NCBI GenBank assembly: GCA_024709145.1
Contig: JANJXG010000118.1
Span: forward strand, 1 to 63,985
DNA from: Bacteroidales bacterium
Lineage (GTDB): Bacteria > Bacteroidota > Bacteroidia > Bacteroidales > F082
Direction: 5' to 3'
DNA: 63,985 nt
Part shown: piece by piece, positions 53,341-63,532 of the stretch
Position numbering within the stretch: position 1 is the first letter of the stretch
Layout of the letters: each line of letters starts with the position of its first letter
Program-made: the position numbers and the translations under genes
Notes under the pieces: model-generated
Databases searched by the model: none
Seen by the model: the letters and a program-made list of their open reading frames with translations, nothing else
Told to the model about the DNA's origin: nothing

Positions 53341-56300
53341 ATGAAGGCAAACAATCTTCCTGATGAGCAGGAAATGAATTTTCAAATAATGCTGGATGCA
53401 CTCAGCAGCAGGATTTTTGTCTTGGACCCAAACAACCGGATCGTCTATGCCAACCCTGCATTTGCCGCATTTCTGAAATGCGAGCCTGCCAGCCTCAGGC
53501 AACTCACGCTTGGCGACATAATGGTGCCGGAACAGGCCTCTGCAACAGCTGTATTTGAGGATAACTCAGATGTTTTGTTACATTTCAAATCATTGGATAA
53601 AAATGTTGAGCAGTCTTATCGAATGATTTTTTCCACAAAGCTGCTCGTTATTAATCAAAAAAAATACAAACTTTTTCAGGAGTCAAATAAACATACACAA
53701 CTCCACGTCGAAGGAAACGACTACCATGAAGCCGTGTTGGGAGCCATCCCCGACCTGCTTTTTGTGCTCGATCATCAGCGACACATCGTTGGTTACCACG
53801 CACCCTCAGAACAAATGCTGGCCGCCCCACCGGAAGTCTTTCTGGGCAAACCATGTGAGGAGTTTTTACCCGAAAATGTATATAGTGTTATCAATGAAGC
53901 ACTTGATGAAGCTGACATTCATGGCGCCTCGATTGGGAAAACCTATCGTTTCGACAGCGATGGCATTCCATCCTGGTTTGAACTTTCGATCAAACGCAAT
54001 CAGGATACGGATCGTTTTCAATATATCGCCCTCTCACGCAATATAACCAACAGCAAACTCAATGAACTGGCTCTGGCGAAGAGCGAAATCAGGTTTAGAA
54101 GCATTATAGAGCAAAGCGACGAAGGTATCGTACTCATCGACACGGAAGGACGGGTTATCCTTTGGAACCGAAGTATGACCGATATCACAGGCCTTGCAGC
54201 CGGTGAAGTGTACGACCGGTTTATCTGGGAAGTAATGTTCGACATTGGAACACCCATGCGGAAAAGCATTCCCGGGGTGCTTGAGCAGGGGAAAAACCGC
54301 ATCCTTGATATACTCCAACGCAAAGAATCAGAGTATCTCGGTCAAACCATGGAGTCTGAAATAATGAAAAACGATGGCAGCCGCAGGCTCCTTTCCACCA
54401 CCCTGTTTCCGGTTGAATATGGCGATCAATATATGCTTGGTGCTATCCATCGCGACATCACCGAAATAAAGAAGGCAGAACTTACACTGCTTGAAAATGA
54501 GGAGTACATCCGAACTCTTTATTATGACAGCCCGGTGCCTGTTTTGGTTATAGAAGAAACCACCCAGCTGGTTTTCGATCTCAACAATGCCGCCCTTGCT
54601 GCTTTTGGATGTAAAAGCAGGGATGAACTTGTCGGGAAAAGTGTTGAAGATTTGCTGCCGCCTGAGAATGAAGATGATTTATACTTTAACAGGCAGCAAA
54701 TTGCCGAGAAACTGGAACTCATTTCCAATGCCAGTGAAAAAACTTTCGACTGTCATTTCAGGTCGAATACCGGGAATATCTGGGATGCAAGGGTGCATAC
54801 ATTCAGGCTATCAATCTATGAAAAAGACCTGGTCCAGCTCACACTCATCGACACCACGGCCCATAACCGTGCCATGCAGGCTCTTTTTGAAAGTGAATCA
54901 CGCTACAGGGCTGTAGCCGAAAATGCCAATGCCGGTATTGCCATCGTCGACCTTGAAGAACGCATCGTATTTTCTAACGAAACCATGGCCAATATGCTCG
55001 GCTATCCCAAAGAAGAGGTTGTTGGCAAACTGTTCAGTGAGTTTGTTCCCGAATCTACCTACAAGCTGATGGCAGAGAAAACCTTCCAACGGTTCAATGG
55101 CATCATCGATCAGTATGAGGCCGATTTTTACCACAGCAATGGAAGCATTAACACCTTTTCGGTTTCAGCCTCACCTCTTATGTCATCTTCAATGGAAATG
55201 ATCGGAACAGTGGGCGTTATGATCGACATCACCGAGCAGAGAAAAGCAGCCATCAAACTTCTCGAAACAAGTGAGCAACTCCAGGCAATCTTGGCCTCGA
55301 TGCCGGATATGATTTTTATCCTCGACAAAGATGGTATCTATGTCGATTTTTATATTAACCAAAAACTTTTCTCGCACGAAGCATATCAGCCAAGAAAAGG
55401 ACAGTCAGTAAACGACATCTTTCAGGAAGACCAGGCCCTGCGGATCAGGCAAGCCATCACTCAAAGCCTGGAACTGCGCGAAACTGTAGTGGTTTCGTTC
55501 GACTATTTCGTTGGTGACCGCGTCAGTCATTTTGAAGCAAGACTCAGTCCGATGACTGCCGACAAAGTGGTATCGGTGGTGCGCGACACAACAACACTGA
55601 TCACCCTCGAATCGGAACTGGTGTTCAACAACGAGCTGCTTCGAATGCTTACCATGTTGGCTACACGTTTTATTAACCTGCCGGTAAATCAGATTGAAGT
55701 TGAAATCAACAATGCCCTGGCCGAAATCGGATCTTTTGCGGGTGTTGACAGGGTATATATCTTCGATTACAACTGGGAAGATGACAATATGTCGAACACC
55801 TTTGAGTGGTGCTCGGATGATACTCCCCCTGCTATCAATGAATTACAGAAAATCCCGAACGACATCCTGCCTGAATGGGTGATGGCTCACCGCCGTGGCC
55901 AAATGACGCATGTGCCTTGTGTTGCAGAGCTTAACCCCACTGAAAATCTCAGGCAAATACTTGAACCACAAGGTATTCAATCGCTAATCACCATCCCTTT
56001 GATGGAAGGAAAAAGTTGTCTGGGTTATGTGGGTTTCGATGCTGTAAAATCGGAGCGTGCCTTTACCGATTCCGAACTGTCGCTCCTGCGCATTTTTGCC
56101 GAACTTCTCACTAACCTAAAGATAAGGCAACGAACCGATGGTCTGTTGATTCAAAACAAAGAGGTGCTGCAACAACAAAACGAACAACTGTTGAGCCTAA
56201 ACAACCTGCTCCGACAGCAAAACGAAGAAATCATTGCAAAAAATACGGAGCTTGACATCCAGAAAAAACGAGCCATGGCCAGCGACATGCTTAAAACGGC

Positions 56301-57375
56301 TTTTCTTAATAATGTGTCGCACGAAGTGAGAACCCCGCTTAACGGCATCATCGGCTTTGCCCAGTTCCTTACCGACGACAGCCTATCGGTTGAAGATAAA
56401 AAAGAGTTTGTAGCCGCTATGAATACCAGTGTTTCGCGGCTTACCGATACCATCAACGACATCATGGATGTGTCGCTCCTTATGTCGGGAAATATGATTG
56501 TACATCCCGAAAGAATTGATATCAAATCACTTGTGAATGAAACCTATCGCAAACACAGTTTTGAGGCTGGTTCAAAAAACCTCAAACTTGAAGTGATTGA
56601 ACAGCAGCTGCCTGCCGGTGCTCAGATTTTAACAGACCTGGGGATGCTGCAAAAAATTCTCAACGAACTGGTGGGAAATGCCATCAAATATACCCAGAAA
56701 GGATTCGTTCGTTTTGGCTGTCAGCTTCTCGAGCGTGAGCTGGTGCTATATGTCGAGGACAGTGGAATCGGGATTTCAGCTGAAGCCCGAAGCAAAATTT
56801 TTGAACCTTTCATGCAGGAAGACAACTCAAGTACGCGTAAGTATGAGGGCAGCGGTCTGGGTCTTACCATTGTCAAGGGTTTGACCGAGCTCCTCGGTGG
56901 TCAGATTGAACTCGAAAGCGGCTCCGGACATGGAACAAAGATTACAATTAAGCTCCCGTCTGTTGACCGAACCAACCCGCAAACCATGCCACAGTCGGTG
57001 AACCCGGTCAGCCAGGCCCCTACCATTCTAATCGCTGAAGACGAGGTGCTTAATGTACTGTATGTGAAACGAATACTCAAAAACTCAGGTTTCAACCTGT
57101 TGTATGCACAAAATGGGGAAGAAGCGGTAAAGCTGGTTATGGAGAATCCTGAAATCAATTTGGTGCTCATGGACATTAAAATGCCTGTCATGGACGGGCT
57201 CGAAGCTACCCGGATTATCAGGCGAACACATGAACATTTGCCCATTATCGCTGTTACAGCTTATGCGGCCAACGATGACAGGCATGCGTGCATAGCTGCC
57301 GGCTGTAACGATTACATCTCGAAACCGTTCACAGCAGACGACTTAAAAGAACTGATCAAAAAACAATATCAATAA
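53341..57375 (+). CDS. Six-PAS, GAF hybrid histidine kinase with receiver domain
   Basis: 1344 residues, no membrane helix, so cytoplasmic. Six PAS domains are read by eye, at about residues 10-110, 130-235, 245-370, 385-510, 520-645 and 645-765. A GAF domain (about 765-930) includes FAGVDRVYIFDYNWED and LEPQGIQSLITIPLMEG. A short coiled coil precedes the kinase (NNVSHEVRTPLNGIIGFAQF, His994), the ATPase (EPFMQEDNSSTRKYEG) and the receiver (VLMDIKMPVMDGLEATR, Asp1278). First of three adjacent relay kinases, and its GAF is closely related to that in the next gene. No DNA-binding output domain. Confidence 0.9.
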   Translation: MKANNLPDEQEMNFQIMLDALSSRIFVLDPNNRIVYANPAFAAFLKCEPASLRQLTLGDIMVPEQASATAVFEDNSDVLLHFKSLDKNVEQSYRMIFSTKLLVINQKKYKLFQESNKHTQLHVEGNDYHEAVLGAIPDLLFVLDHQRHIVGYHAPSEQMLAAPPEVFLGKPCEEFLPENVYSVINEALDEADIHGASIGKTYRFDSDGIPSWFELSIKRNQDTDRFQYIALSRNITNSKLNELALAKSEIRFRSIIEQSDEGIVLIDTEGRVILWNRSMTDITGLAAGEVYDRFIWEVMFDIGTPMRKSIPGVLEQGKNRILDILQRKESEYLGQTMESEIMKNDGSRRLLSTTLFPVEYGDQYMLGAIHRDITEIKKAELTLLENEEYIRTLYYDSPVPVLVIEETTQLVFDLNNAALAAFGCKSRDELVGKSVEDLLPPENEDDLYFNRQQIAEKLELISNASEKTFDCHFRSNTGNIWDARVHTFRLSIYEKDLVQLTLIDTTAHNRAMQALFESESRYRAVAENANAGIAIVDLEERIVFSNETMANMLGYPKEEVVGKLFSEFVPESTYKLMAEKTFQRFNGIIDQYEADFYHSNGSINTFSVSASPLMSSSMEMIGTVGVMIDITEQRKAAIKLLETSEQLQAILASMPDMIFILDKDGIYVDFYINQKLFSHEAYQPRKGQSVNDIFQEDQALRIRQAITQSLELRETVVVSFDYFVGDRVSHFEARLSPMTADKVVSVVRDTTTLITLESELVFNNELLRMLTMLATRFINLPVNQIEVEINNALAEIGSFAGVDRVYIFDYNWEDDNMSNTFEWCSDDTPPAINELQKIPNDILPEWVMAHRRGQMTHVPCVAELNPTENLRQILEPQGIQSLITIPLMEGKSCLGYVGFDAVKSERAFTDSELSLLRIFAELLTNLKIRQRTDGLLIQNKEVLQQQNEQLLSLNNLLRQQNEEIIAKNTELDIQKKRAMASDMLKTAFLNNVSHEVRTPLNGIIGFAQFLTDDSLSVEDKKEFVAAMNTSVSRLTDTINDIMDVSLLMSGNMIVHPERIDIKSLVNETYRKHSFEAGSKNLKLEVIEQQLPAGAQILTDLGMLQKILNELVGNAIKYTQKGFVRFGCQLLERELVLYVEDSGIGISAEARSKIFEPFMQEDNSSTRKYEGSGLGLTIVKGLTELLGGQIELESGSGHGTKITIKLPSVDRTNPQTMPQSVNPVSQAPTILIAEDEVLNVLYVKRILKNSGFNLLYAQNGEEAVKLVMENPEINLVLMDIKMPVMDGLEATRIIRRTHEHLPIIAVTAYAANDDRHACIAAGCNDYISKPFTADDLKELIKKQYQ

Positions 57376-57384
57376 TCCTCCCCC

Positions 57385-59769
57385 ATGCTTACAGTGAAAA
57401 GTTTTCCGGCCCTTTTCTTTCATTACAAAGCTGATGTTGCCGATGGCAATGTTTTAATCAGTTTTCTCAACGAGGCCAAAGCTGTGCCTGGACTGCACTG
57501 CCATTCACTCGGGCAGGATCCGCAATCGCTTTTTGACCATCTTCATACCTCCGATGGTGCCAAACTGAAAGCTTTTCTTCTGAACAAAGACCAGAGCCAT
57601 CCTGTCTGGGATCTGAGTCTGCTTTACGACAACACACACTGGATCGAAATCAGAGGCAATGCAACCATATCGCAGGGAACGATTACCGAAGGTGCCGGCA
57701 TGATCCTGCCTGCCGGAGAAAAAATAGCCGCTCTTGAAAAAAGTGAAATCCAACTGGCTTCTCTCAACGAATTACACAACCTGATTATCAACTTTTCGAC
57801 AATGCTTGTGCAGGCTTCCTCAACCGAAGTGCCTCAGGCCATTCAGCTTACGCTGCAACGATTGGGTGAGTATGCCGGTGTTGACAGGGTTTACATCTTT
57901 GAACATGATCAATCACTCGATGTTGTCAACAACACGTATGAGTGGTGCAACGAAGGCACTTCTCCTGAAATTGAAAACCTGCAGGGTATCCCATTCGATC
58001 TCGTACCCAGGTGGAAAGAGAAGTTTGCACTCAATGAATATGTGTATATTCCGTTAATTTCCGAAATTGCTTCCGAATACATTGCTGAGAAGGAAATTCT
58101 GGAACCTCAGGGTATAATTTCCTTACTTGCATTGCCCATGTTCTATGGTAGCCGTTTTTACGGGTTCATTGGTTTTGATGCCGTCAGACAGCAGCGCGTG
58201 TGGAACGACGAACACATTGCCTTGCTGCGCCTGGCAGGTGAAATTATTTCGGGAACCATTAACCGGGCCAGGTTTGAAACCGAACTCATCGATGCCCGTC
58301 AGCAAGCCGAGGAGGCCAATCATGCCAAATCGGAATTTCTTGCTACCATGAGCCACGAAATTCGCACTCCCATGAATGCTATTCTGGGATTTTCGGAAAT
58401 TCTGCTCAATACTGCCGAAAACGATCAAAACAAAACTTACCTCAATGCAGTGCTCAGCAGTGGCAAAACTTTACTTGCCCTCATCAACGACATCCTCGAT
58501 CTTTCAAAAATAGAAGCCGGGCAGCTTGAAATCAACGAGGAACCGGTTGATTTAAAGATTGTATTTCAGGAAATCAGTCAGGTCTTTCTGCCAAAAGTAG
58601 ATGAAAAACAGCTTTATCTGCAGATCAATCTGCCCGACGGTTTGCCCGATCGCATGGTTCTGGATGATGTGCGGTTGAGGCAGATACTTTTCAATATCAT
58701 TGGTAATGCAGTGAAATTTACGCATGAAGGTGGTGTTACTGTGAATGTTACTTTCAGTGAAGCTGAAGGAGCCGGTGGCTTTATCGACCTCAGCATCAGT
58801 GTTGCCGACACAGGTATTGGCATACCTGAGGGAGCCATCAGGAAAATTTTCCAGTCTTTCTTCCAGGTCGAAGGCAGCAATACGCGTAAGTACGATGGCA
58901 CAGGACTTGGGCTGGCGATTTCACAAAAATTGGTTCAAATCATGGGAGGCCGGCTTCAGGTTGAAAGCAAAGTTGGCGAAGGCAGCACTTTCACCATTGT
59001 CCTGCCCGGGCTCGAACGTACTGAAGCAATGCCTGAAGTCAAGGATAGTTTTGATTGGTCGGGCGTTGAGGTAAAGTTTGAGGGATCTACCATTCTGGTG
59101 GTAGATGATGTTGATTTTAACCGCGAACTGGTTAAGAGTTTTCTTAAGAGTCATAAACTCACGGTTTTGGAAGCACGCAGTGGCATCGAAGGAGTTGAAC
59201 TCTGCAACGCCTGTAAGCCGCAACTTGTGTTGATGGACTTGCGTATGCCACAGATGAATGGCTATGATGCCACCGAAATCCTGCGTAGTCAGACCAACAC
59301 AGCCCATATCCCCGTGGTGGCTTTTACGGCTTCCTCGATGAAACATGATGAACCGCGGATCAGAAAACTATTTACCGATTATGTGAGAAAACCAATCAGT
59401 CGCAACGAGCTGGTAAGGGTGCTCACCAGACATTTGCCTCACGAATTGCTTTCGGTTCACTCACCGGTACAAAACAACAGTGGCGACGATCTTCACATCA
59501 GCGCACAGCAACGCAATGCCATCCTCCAGCTGTGGAATGAAGCAGGCTTGCAGCAAAAGCTTAACCAACTGCTTCATTTTATGGATATTGAACTACTTGA
59601 GGATTTTATCCGTGAATTGGAGTTTACGGCAAGGCAGTTTGCACTACATCAACTAGTTGATTTACTGGAATTGCTGCGTCAGGATAAAAACAAATTTGAT
59701 TTCGAAAACTACCACATCCATATTTCGAAGCTGGCTGCTTTGATCGATCAGTTTCATTCATTGAAATAA
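57385..59769 (+). CDS. GAF hybrid histidine kinase with receiver and HPt-like tail
   Basis: 794 residues, soluble. A GAF domain (about 145-300: YAGVDRVYIFEHDQSLDVV, LEPQGIISLLALPMFYG) is a clear paralogue of the GAF in the preceding kinase. The kinase follows (ATMSHEIRTPMNAILGFSEI, His324), with ATPase (NIIGNAVKFTHEGG, DTGIGIPE, TGLGLAISQK) and receiver (VLMDLRMPQMNGYDATE, Asp618). The last 100 residues are helical and resemble a histidine phosphotransfer domain without its HxxKG motif. It starts 10 bp after the first kinase gene and ends 12 bp before the third. Confidence 0.9.
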   Translation: MLTVKSFPALFFHYKADVADGNVLISFLNEAKAVPGLHCHSLGQDPQSLFDHLHTSDGAKLKAFLLNKDQSHPVWDLSLLYDNTHWIEIRGNATISQGTITEGAGMILPAGEKIAALEKSEIQLASLNELHNLIINFSTMLVQASSTEVPQAIQLTLQRLGEYAGVDRVYIFEHDQSLDVVNNTYEWCNEGTSPEIENLQGIPFDLVPRWKEKFALNEYVYIPLISEIASEYIAEKEILEPQGIISLLALPMFYGSRFYGFIGFDAVRQQRVWNDEHIALLRLAGEIISGTINRARFETELIDARQQAEEANHAKSEFLATMSHEIRTPMNAILGFSEILLNTAENDQNKTYLNAVLSSGKTLLALINDILDLSKIEAGQLEINEEPVDLKIVFQEISQVFLPKVDEKQLYLQINLPDGLPDRMVLDDVRLRQILFNIIGNAVKFTHEGGVTVNVTFSEAEGAGGFIDLSISVADTGIGIPEGAIRKIFQSFFQVEGSNTRKYDGTGLGLAISQKLVQIMGGRLQVESKVGEGSTFTIVLPGLERTEAMPEVKDSFDWSGVEVKFEGSTILVVDDVDFNRELVKSFLKSHKLTVLEARSGIEGVELCNACKPQLVLMDLRMPQMNGYDATEILRSQTNTAHIPVVAFTASSMKHDEPRIRKLFTDYVRKPISRNELVRVLTRHLPHELLSVHSPVQNNSGDDLHISAQQRNAILQLWNEAGLQQKLNQLLHFMDIELLEDFIRELEFTARQFALHQLVDLLELLRQDKNKFDFENYHIHISKLAALIDQFHSLK

Positions 59770-59780
59770 ACAATCCGACT

Positions 59781-60983
59781 ATGAACGACCCGAATTTTCT
59801 TCCCTCCGAACTCTCGCCTACAATTCTTGCTGTGGACGATAACCCGCGCAACCTGCAGCTGATCTCCAGTTTGCTCACTGCAAAAGGGTATAAAGTAGTG
59901 GTGGCCAATACAGGCGAGAACGCTTTGAAATACCTTGCCATCCGGCAGCCCGACCTGCTTTTGCTCGACATTATGATGCCAGGGTTGAGTGGTTATGATG
60001 TGCTTGATCAGATCAAACAAAATCAGGATATTCACGATCTTCCCGTGATTTTTCTAACGGCAAAATCTGAGCTTTCCGACATTGTTAAAGGTTTTGCAAT
60101 GGGAGCAGTGGATTATATCACCAAACCGTTCAAAAGTGAAGAACTCATTGCAAGGGTTGATACACATCTCGAACTGCGCAAAATGCGTGATCAGCTGGCA
60201 CGTAAAAACAAAGACCTTGAACAGCTCAACCAGGCATTGAACGAATCGCATGAGATTATCAGGCAGGATGCCGAACAGCTAAGCCGTATCAATGCCGAAA
60301 AAGACCGTTTTTTTTCCATCATCAGCCACGATTTACGAAACCCTTTCAATGGTTGTCTGATGGCAACCGAAATACTGGCTACCCGGTTCAACGAGCTAAG
60401 CCAGGATGAGGTAAGTGCCTTTATCAACGCCCTGTATGAGTCGGCAACAAATATGAGCAAATTGCTCGAAAACCTCCTGAACTGGGCGCAGCTTCAGATG
60501 GGGACCCTCAAAACCAATATCGGACTAATCCTCCTGTCTCCGCTGATCGCTGAAGCAGTGGCCACTCAGGCTGCCGGCATCAACGCCAAAAACATCAGCC
60601 TGCACCAGCACGTTTTGCCTGAACTGTCGGCAATGGCAGACTTCAGAATGGTGGATATGATCCTACGAAACCTGCTCACCAACGCCATCAAGTTTACACC
60701 TGCAGGAGGTGAAATCGTTGTGGAAGCCGGTCAAACAGAACAGGAAACCTGGATCAGCGTGCGCGACACCGGTATCGGAATGAACCCTGCTTTGCAGCAA
60801 AAGCTGTTCAGGATCAACGAAAAAGTCTCGCGACCAGGTACCGAAGGCGAGCAAAGTACAGGCATCGGCCTGGTGCTCAGTCACGACATGGCTGTCAGAA
60901 TGGGTGGCCGGCTGACTGTTCAAAGCACAGAAAACAAGGGTAGTATTTTCTTTTTATACTTACCCAAAGCCGCCTTATTGTAA
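59781..60983 (+). CDS. Receiver-histidine kinase fusion (response-regulator kinase)
   Basis: 400 residues, with the domains in inverted order. An N-terminal receiver (TILAVDDNPRNLQLISSLLT and LLLLDIMMPGLSGYDVLDQI, Asp63) precedes a coiled coil (about 130-170) and a kinase: SIISHDLRNPFNGCLMATEI with His183, then LLTNAIKFTPAGGEI and GIGLVLSHDM. There is no sensor domain; its input is presumably phosphate from the two upstream kinases. It is the last of the three genes, spaced 12 bp. The HDLRNPF box suggests a kinase or phosphatase that acts on an unseen partner. Confidence 0.9.
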   Translation: MNDPNFLPSELSPTILAVDDNPRNLQLISSLLTAKGYKVVVANTGENALKYLAIRQPDLLLLDIMMPGLSGYDVLDQIKQNQDIHDLPVIFLTAKSELSDIVKGFAMGAVDYITKPFKSEELIARVDTHLELRKMRDQLARKNKDLEQLNQALNESHEIIRQDAEQLSRINAEKDRFFSIISHDLRNPFNGCLMATEILATRFNELSQDEVSAFINALYESATNMSKLLENLLNWAQLQMGTLKTNIGLILLSPLIAEAVATQAAGINAKNISLHQHVLPELSAMADFRMVDMILRNLLTNAIKFTPAGGEIVVEAGQTEQETWISVRDTGIGMNPALQQKLFRINEKVSRPGTEGEQSTGIGLVLSHDMAVRMGGRLTVQSTENKGSIFFLYLPKAALL

Positions 60984-61118
60984 GGAGTTGATAGATAATT
61001 TGTTAACGATTTGTTTTGTTGAAAAGGGGAAGAATGAACCGGTACGGACTTCTGTTTTTTCACATCATGACTGCTTTTTGTGTATCTATGCAGTGCATTA
61101 GCACCAAAACACACAGCA

Positions 61119-62246
61119 ATGAAACCCGGACTGCTCTATCGTTTCCTGAAAGTCTACGTCCCGCTTGGATTCAGGATTTATTATCGCCGCTTTCAAATTC
61201 ATAACCAGGATAAAGTGCCTTTGAAAGGGCCGGTGATTTTTGCCATCAATCACCAGAATGCCTTTATGGACGCGCTTATTGTTGCCGTTTCCTCAGCCCG
61301 AAACCCTTGGTTTATCACCAGAGCCAGTGTTTTTGGAAGTGCAACCGCCCGCTGGTGGCTTCAAAAACTTCAAATGCTTCCAATTTACCGCTTCAGGGAC
61401 GGGCATGCCAATATGAAGAAAAATGATGAGGCCATGGAACGAACCCGTCAGCTCTTGCTTCAAAACCAAACCATACTCATTTTTCCTGAAGGTAATCATG
61501 ACAGGCATTGGTCGTTGCGGCCATTGCAAAAAGGGATTGCCCGCATGTCGTTTGATCTCGAACAAACAAGCAGTTTCACTACCGGATTGCAGATCGTACC
61601 GGTCGGGATTCAGTATGAAAACCACCTCCTCAGCAGGAGTGAAGTGCTCATCACTTTTGGCAACCCGATCACCCTGACAGCATACCGTGAGCTCTACGAA
61701 AACCAGCCGGCGCATGCCGTCAACGCGCTCATGGCGGATTTGAAAACTGCCATGCAGAAATTGATCGTTGATATCCCGGTGGACGAAAACTATACGGCCT
61801 ACCATAACGCTGTTCAGCAACGGCAAGGACGTGCGAAGGAACTTTTTCAACGGTTGACCTCCGATAAGGAATTCATTTCGGGTCTTTTAGAATCAAAACA
61901 ACTGCCCGCCATCAAAAGCCGCCGGCAGCCGGGATGGTGCAGCTGGCTCAAACCACTTTTTCTGCTTGTTTTTTTGCCTCATTTTCCGGCCTTATTCCTG
62001 ATTCAGTTGCTGATAAAAAAAGTCGTCAAAGACGACCACTGGACTTCATCCATTAAGTTTGCAGGTTTGATCATTCTTTTTCCCTTGTTATACCTGATTG
62101 AAATTGTTTTGTTTTGGGTATTGACTCAAAATTTGACAGCGACTTCCCTATTTGTTCTGGCGCTGATACCCACCGGTATTGCAGGGCTTAACTACAGGGA
62201 TTGCTGCCGTAAATCCGCGGTTTTCAACGAAACACAACCGCACTGA
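61119..62246 (+). CDS. 1-acyl-sn-glycerol-3-phosphate acyltransferase (PlsC-like)
   Basis: 375 residues from MKPGLLYRFLKVYVPLGFRI. The acyltransferase motifs are NHQNAFMDAL (HxxxxD) and IFPEGNHDR (the acceptor-binding block), with GNPITLTAYRELYE following. The upstream in-frame codon at 61080 is not supported. The C-terminal 80 residues hold three membrane helices, more than plain PlsC (about 245 aa), a form found in Bacteroidota. It acylates lysophosphatidate or a related lipid. Transcribed alone. Confidence 0.88.
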   Translation: MKPGLLYRFLKVYVPLGFRIYYRRFQIHNQDKVPLKGPVIFAINHQNAFMDALIVAVSSARNPWFITRASVFGSATARWWLQKLQMLPIYRFRDGHANMKKNDEAMERTRQLLLQNQTILIFPEGNHDRHWSLRPLQKGIARMSFDLEQTSSFTTGLQIVPVGIQYENHLLSRSEVLITFGNPITLTAYRELYENQPAHAVNALMADLKTAMQKLIVDIPVDENYTAYHNAVQQRQGRAKELFQRLTSDKEFISGLLESKQLPAIKSRRQPGWCSWLKPLFLLVFLPHFPALFLIQLLIKKVVKDDHWTSSIKFAGLIILFPLLYLIEIVLFWVLTQNLTATSLFVLALIPTGIAGLNYRDCCRKSAVFNETQPH

Positions 62247-62252
62247 AATCTG

Positions 62253-63368
62253 TCATTCGCTAAAAACAAGCAGTGGCAAATGCGTTTGATACAAAAGTTT
62301 ACGCGTTAAACTGGGTTCGAAAAGCTGTTCGAGCAAGTTTCTCCTCCTGAAAAGTATCGCGATTACATCCACTTGCTTTTCTTGCACAAAAGCCTCGACA
62401 CCTCCCACTGGTTCGGCAGTTTCGATGAGGCCGCATTCGATGGTGGTTGCGGCACAATTGGTGTTAAAGTAATCGCGCAACTGCTTCATCCGCAGTCTGT
62501 CCACTTCGGCATCTGGTTTCGAGAGCAGGTGCAGGCAAAAAATCTGTGCTTTGAAAGGTTTCACAAATGTGATGAGCCGGTGCATGGCTAAAAAGTCATT
62601 TTCATCAAAATGAGTGATATAAGCCACTTTGTGAGGGGCAAAAAATTTGCTGATATCGTAACCTTCCGGCACAGCCAGTATCGGGAAACTGCTTTTGGCA
62701 ATGAGTCGTGAGGTGGTGCTTCCCATCAGGCTCAGGGCATCCCTGTTTTTACCCCTTGTGCCCATGACAATCAGCCCGGGCTGATAATCTGAGGCGATCT
62801 CAAGGATTGAATCCACGGCATTTCCCCTCACAAGGTCAAGGCCAAGTTTGACACCGCGCATGCGTTCGGCCCGGATGCGGCCGTTGAGGATGTCGGCCAG
62901 CTCTGTGAGCTTATCCATCGCCTGTTGCTCCATCTCGCGCATAACGGGTTCCAGATCGGTTTGAAAAGCAAACATCTCATTGAAGATGAAACTCTCACCG
63001 GCTCCGCTGAACCACACATGCAACAGCTTGATTTCGGCCTTGAGCCTACGGGCAAGTTCCAGCGCGTAATGTGCTGCCTTGACGGATCGTTCCGAAAAAT
63101 CAACCGGAACGAGGATGCGCCTCACACCCCTGAGTCTTGTAACAGCGGCTTCTTTACCCCGGAACCCCTGCGTTTTTGAGCTTTCGAGCAATTGAGTGGC
63201 CTGCAATGCCATGGAAGCTTCCAGATGAAGATCGGCAGTGGCAAGGCCCGTTTGATGGTTGCTCAGATAGCAAATCACTCCCATAGCCTCCAGTTGGGAT
63301 TTGAGCAGCAAAGCCCGGCTGTAGGACAGATCGCGGATTGTGATCATGGAATCATGTGACAGGTTCAT
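62253..63368 (-). CDS. DUF2007-like domain fused to tandem universal stress protein domains
   Basis: 371 residues. The first 70 (TIRDLSYSRALLLKSQLEAM, then CYLSNHQTG) resemble the DUF2007 putative signal-transducing domain. The first USP domain (about 80-225) is complete: RRILVPVDFSERSVKAAHYA and VMGTRGKNRDALSLMGSTTS, the G-x2-G-x9-GS/T nucleotide motif. The second (about 235-371) keeps the fold but lacks that motif (ILFRRRNLLEQLFEPSL), so it is probably a partner domain. An ATG at 63347 would shorten it by seven residues. Not seen with a partner gene; its end lies 6 bp from the convergent acyltransferase gene. Confidence 0.85.
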   Translation of the reverse strand: MNLSHDSMITIRDLSYSRALLLKSQLEAMGVICYLSNHQTGLATADLHLEASMALQATQLLESSKTQGFRGKEAAVTRLRGVRRILVPVDFSERSVKAAHYALELARRLKAEIKLLHVWFSGAGESFIFNEMFAFQTDLEPVMREMEQQAMDKLTELADILNGRIRAERMRGVKLGLDLVRGNAVDSILEIASDYQPGLIVMGTRGKNRDALSLMGSTTSRLIAKSSFPILAVPEGYDISKFFAPHKVAYITHFDENDFLAMHRLITFVKPFKAQIFCLHLLSKPDAEVDRLRMKQLRDYFNTNCAATTIECGLIETAEPVGGVEAFVQEKQVDVIAILFRRRNLLEQLFEPSLTRKLLYQTHLPLLVFSE

Positions 63369-63503
63369 AACGCGGCAATTAATCCCATAAAATTAAACGT
63401 TTCATCCTGCCTTGTCAATGTCATTTTCACAGGATCGAAAAATTTCCCGCTAAAACTTCTTAAAAATCTGTCGCATCCGATTCGAAACCTGCTCCAAATG
63501 CCT

Positions 63504-63511
63504 TATTTTTG
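63504..63511 (+). promoter_or_regulatory. -7 box (TATTTTTG) of elbB
   Basis: Exact TAnnTTTG match, leaving a leader of about 18 nt to the ATG at 63533. Confidence 0.5.
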
Positions 63512-63532
63512 TAACAAATCAATGTAAGAGAA

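Noticed and set aside
53341-57375. Frameshift or fusion artefact in the six-PAS kinase
   Set aside because: The reading frame is open throughout, the domains are in a normal order and the next genes are spaced normally.
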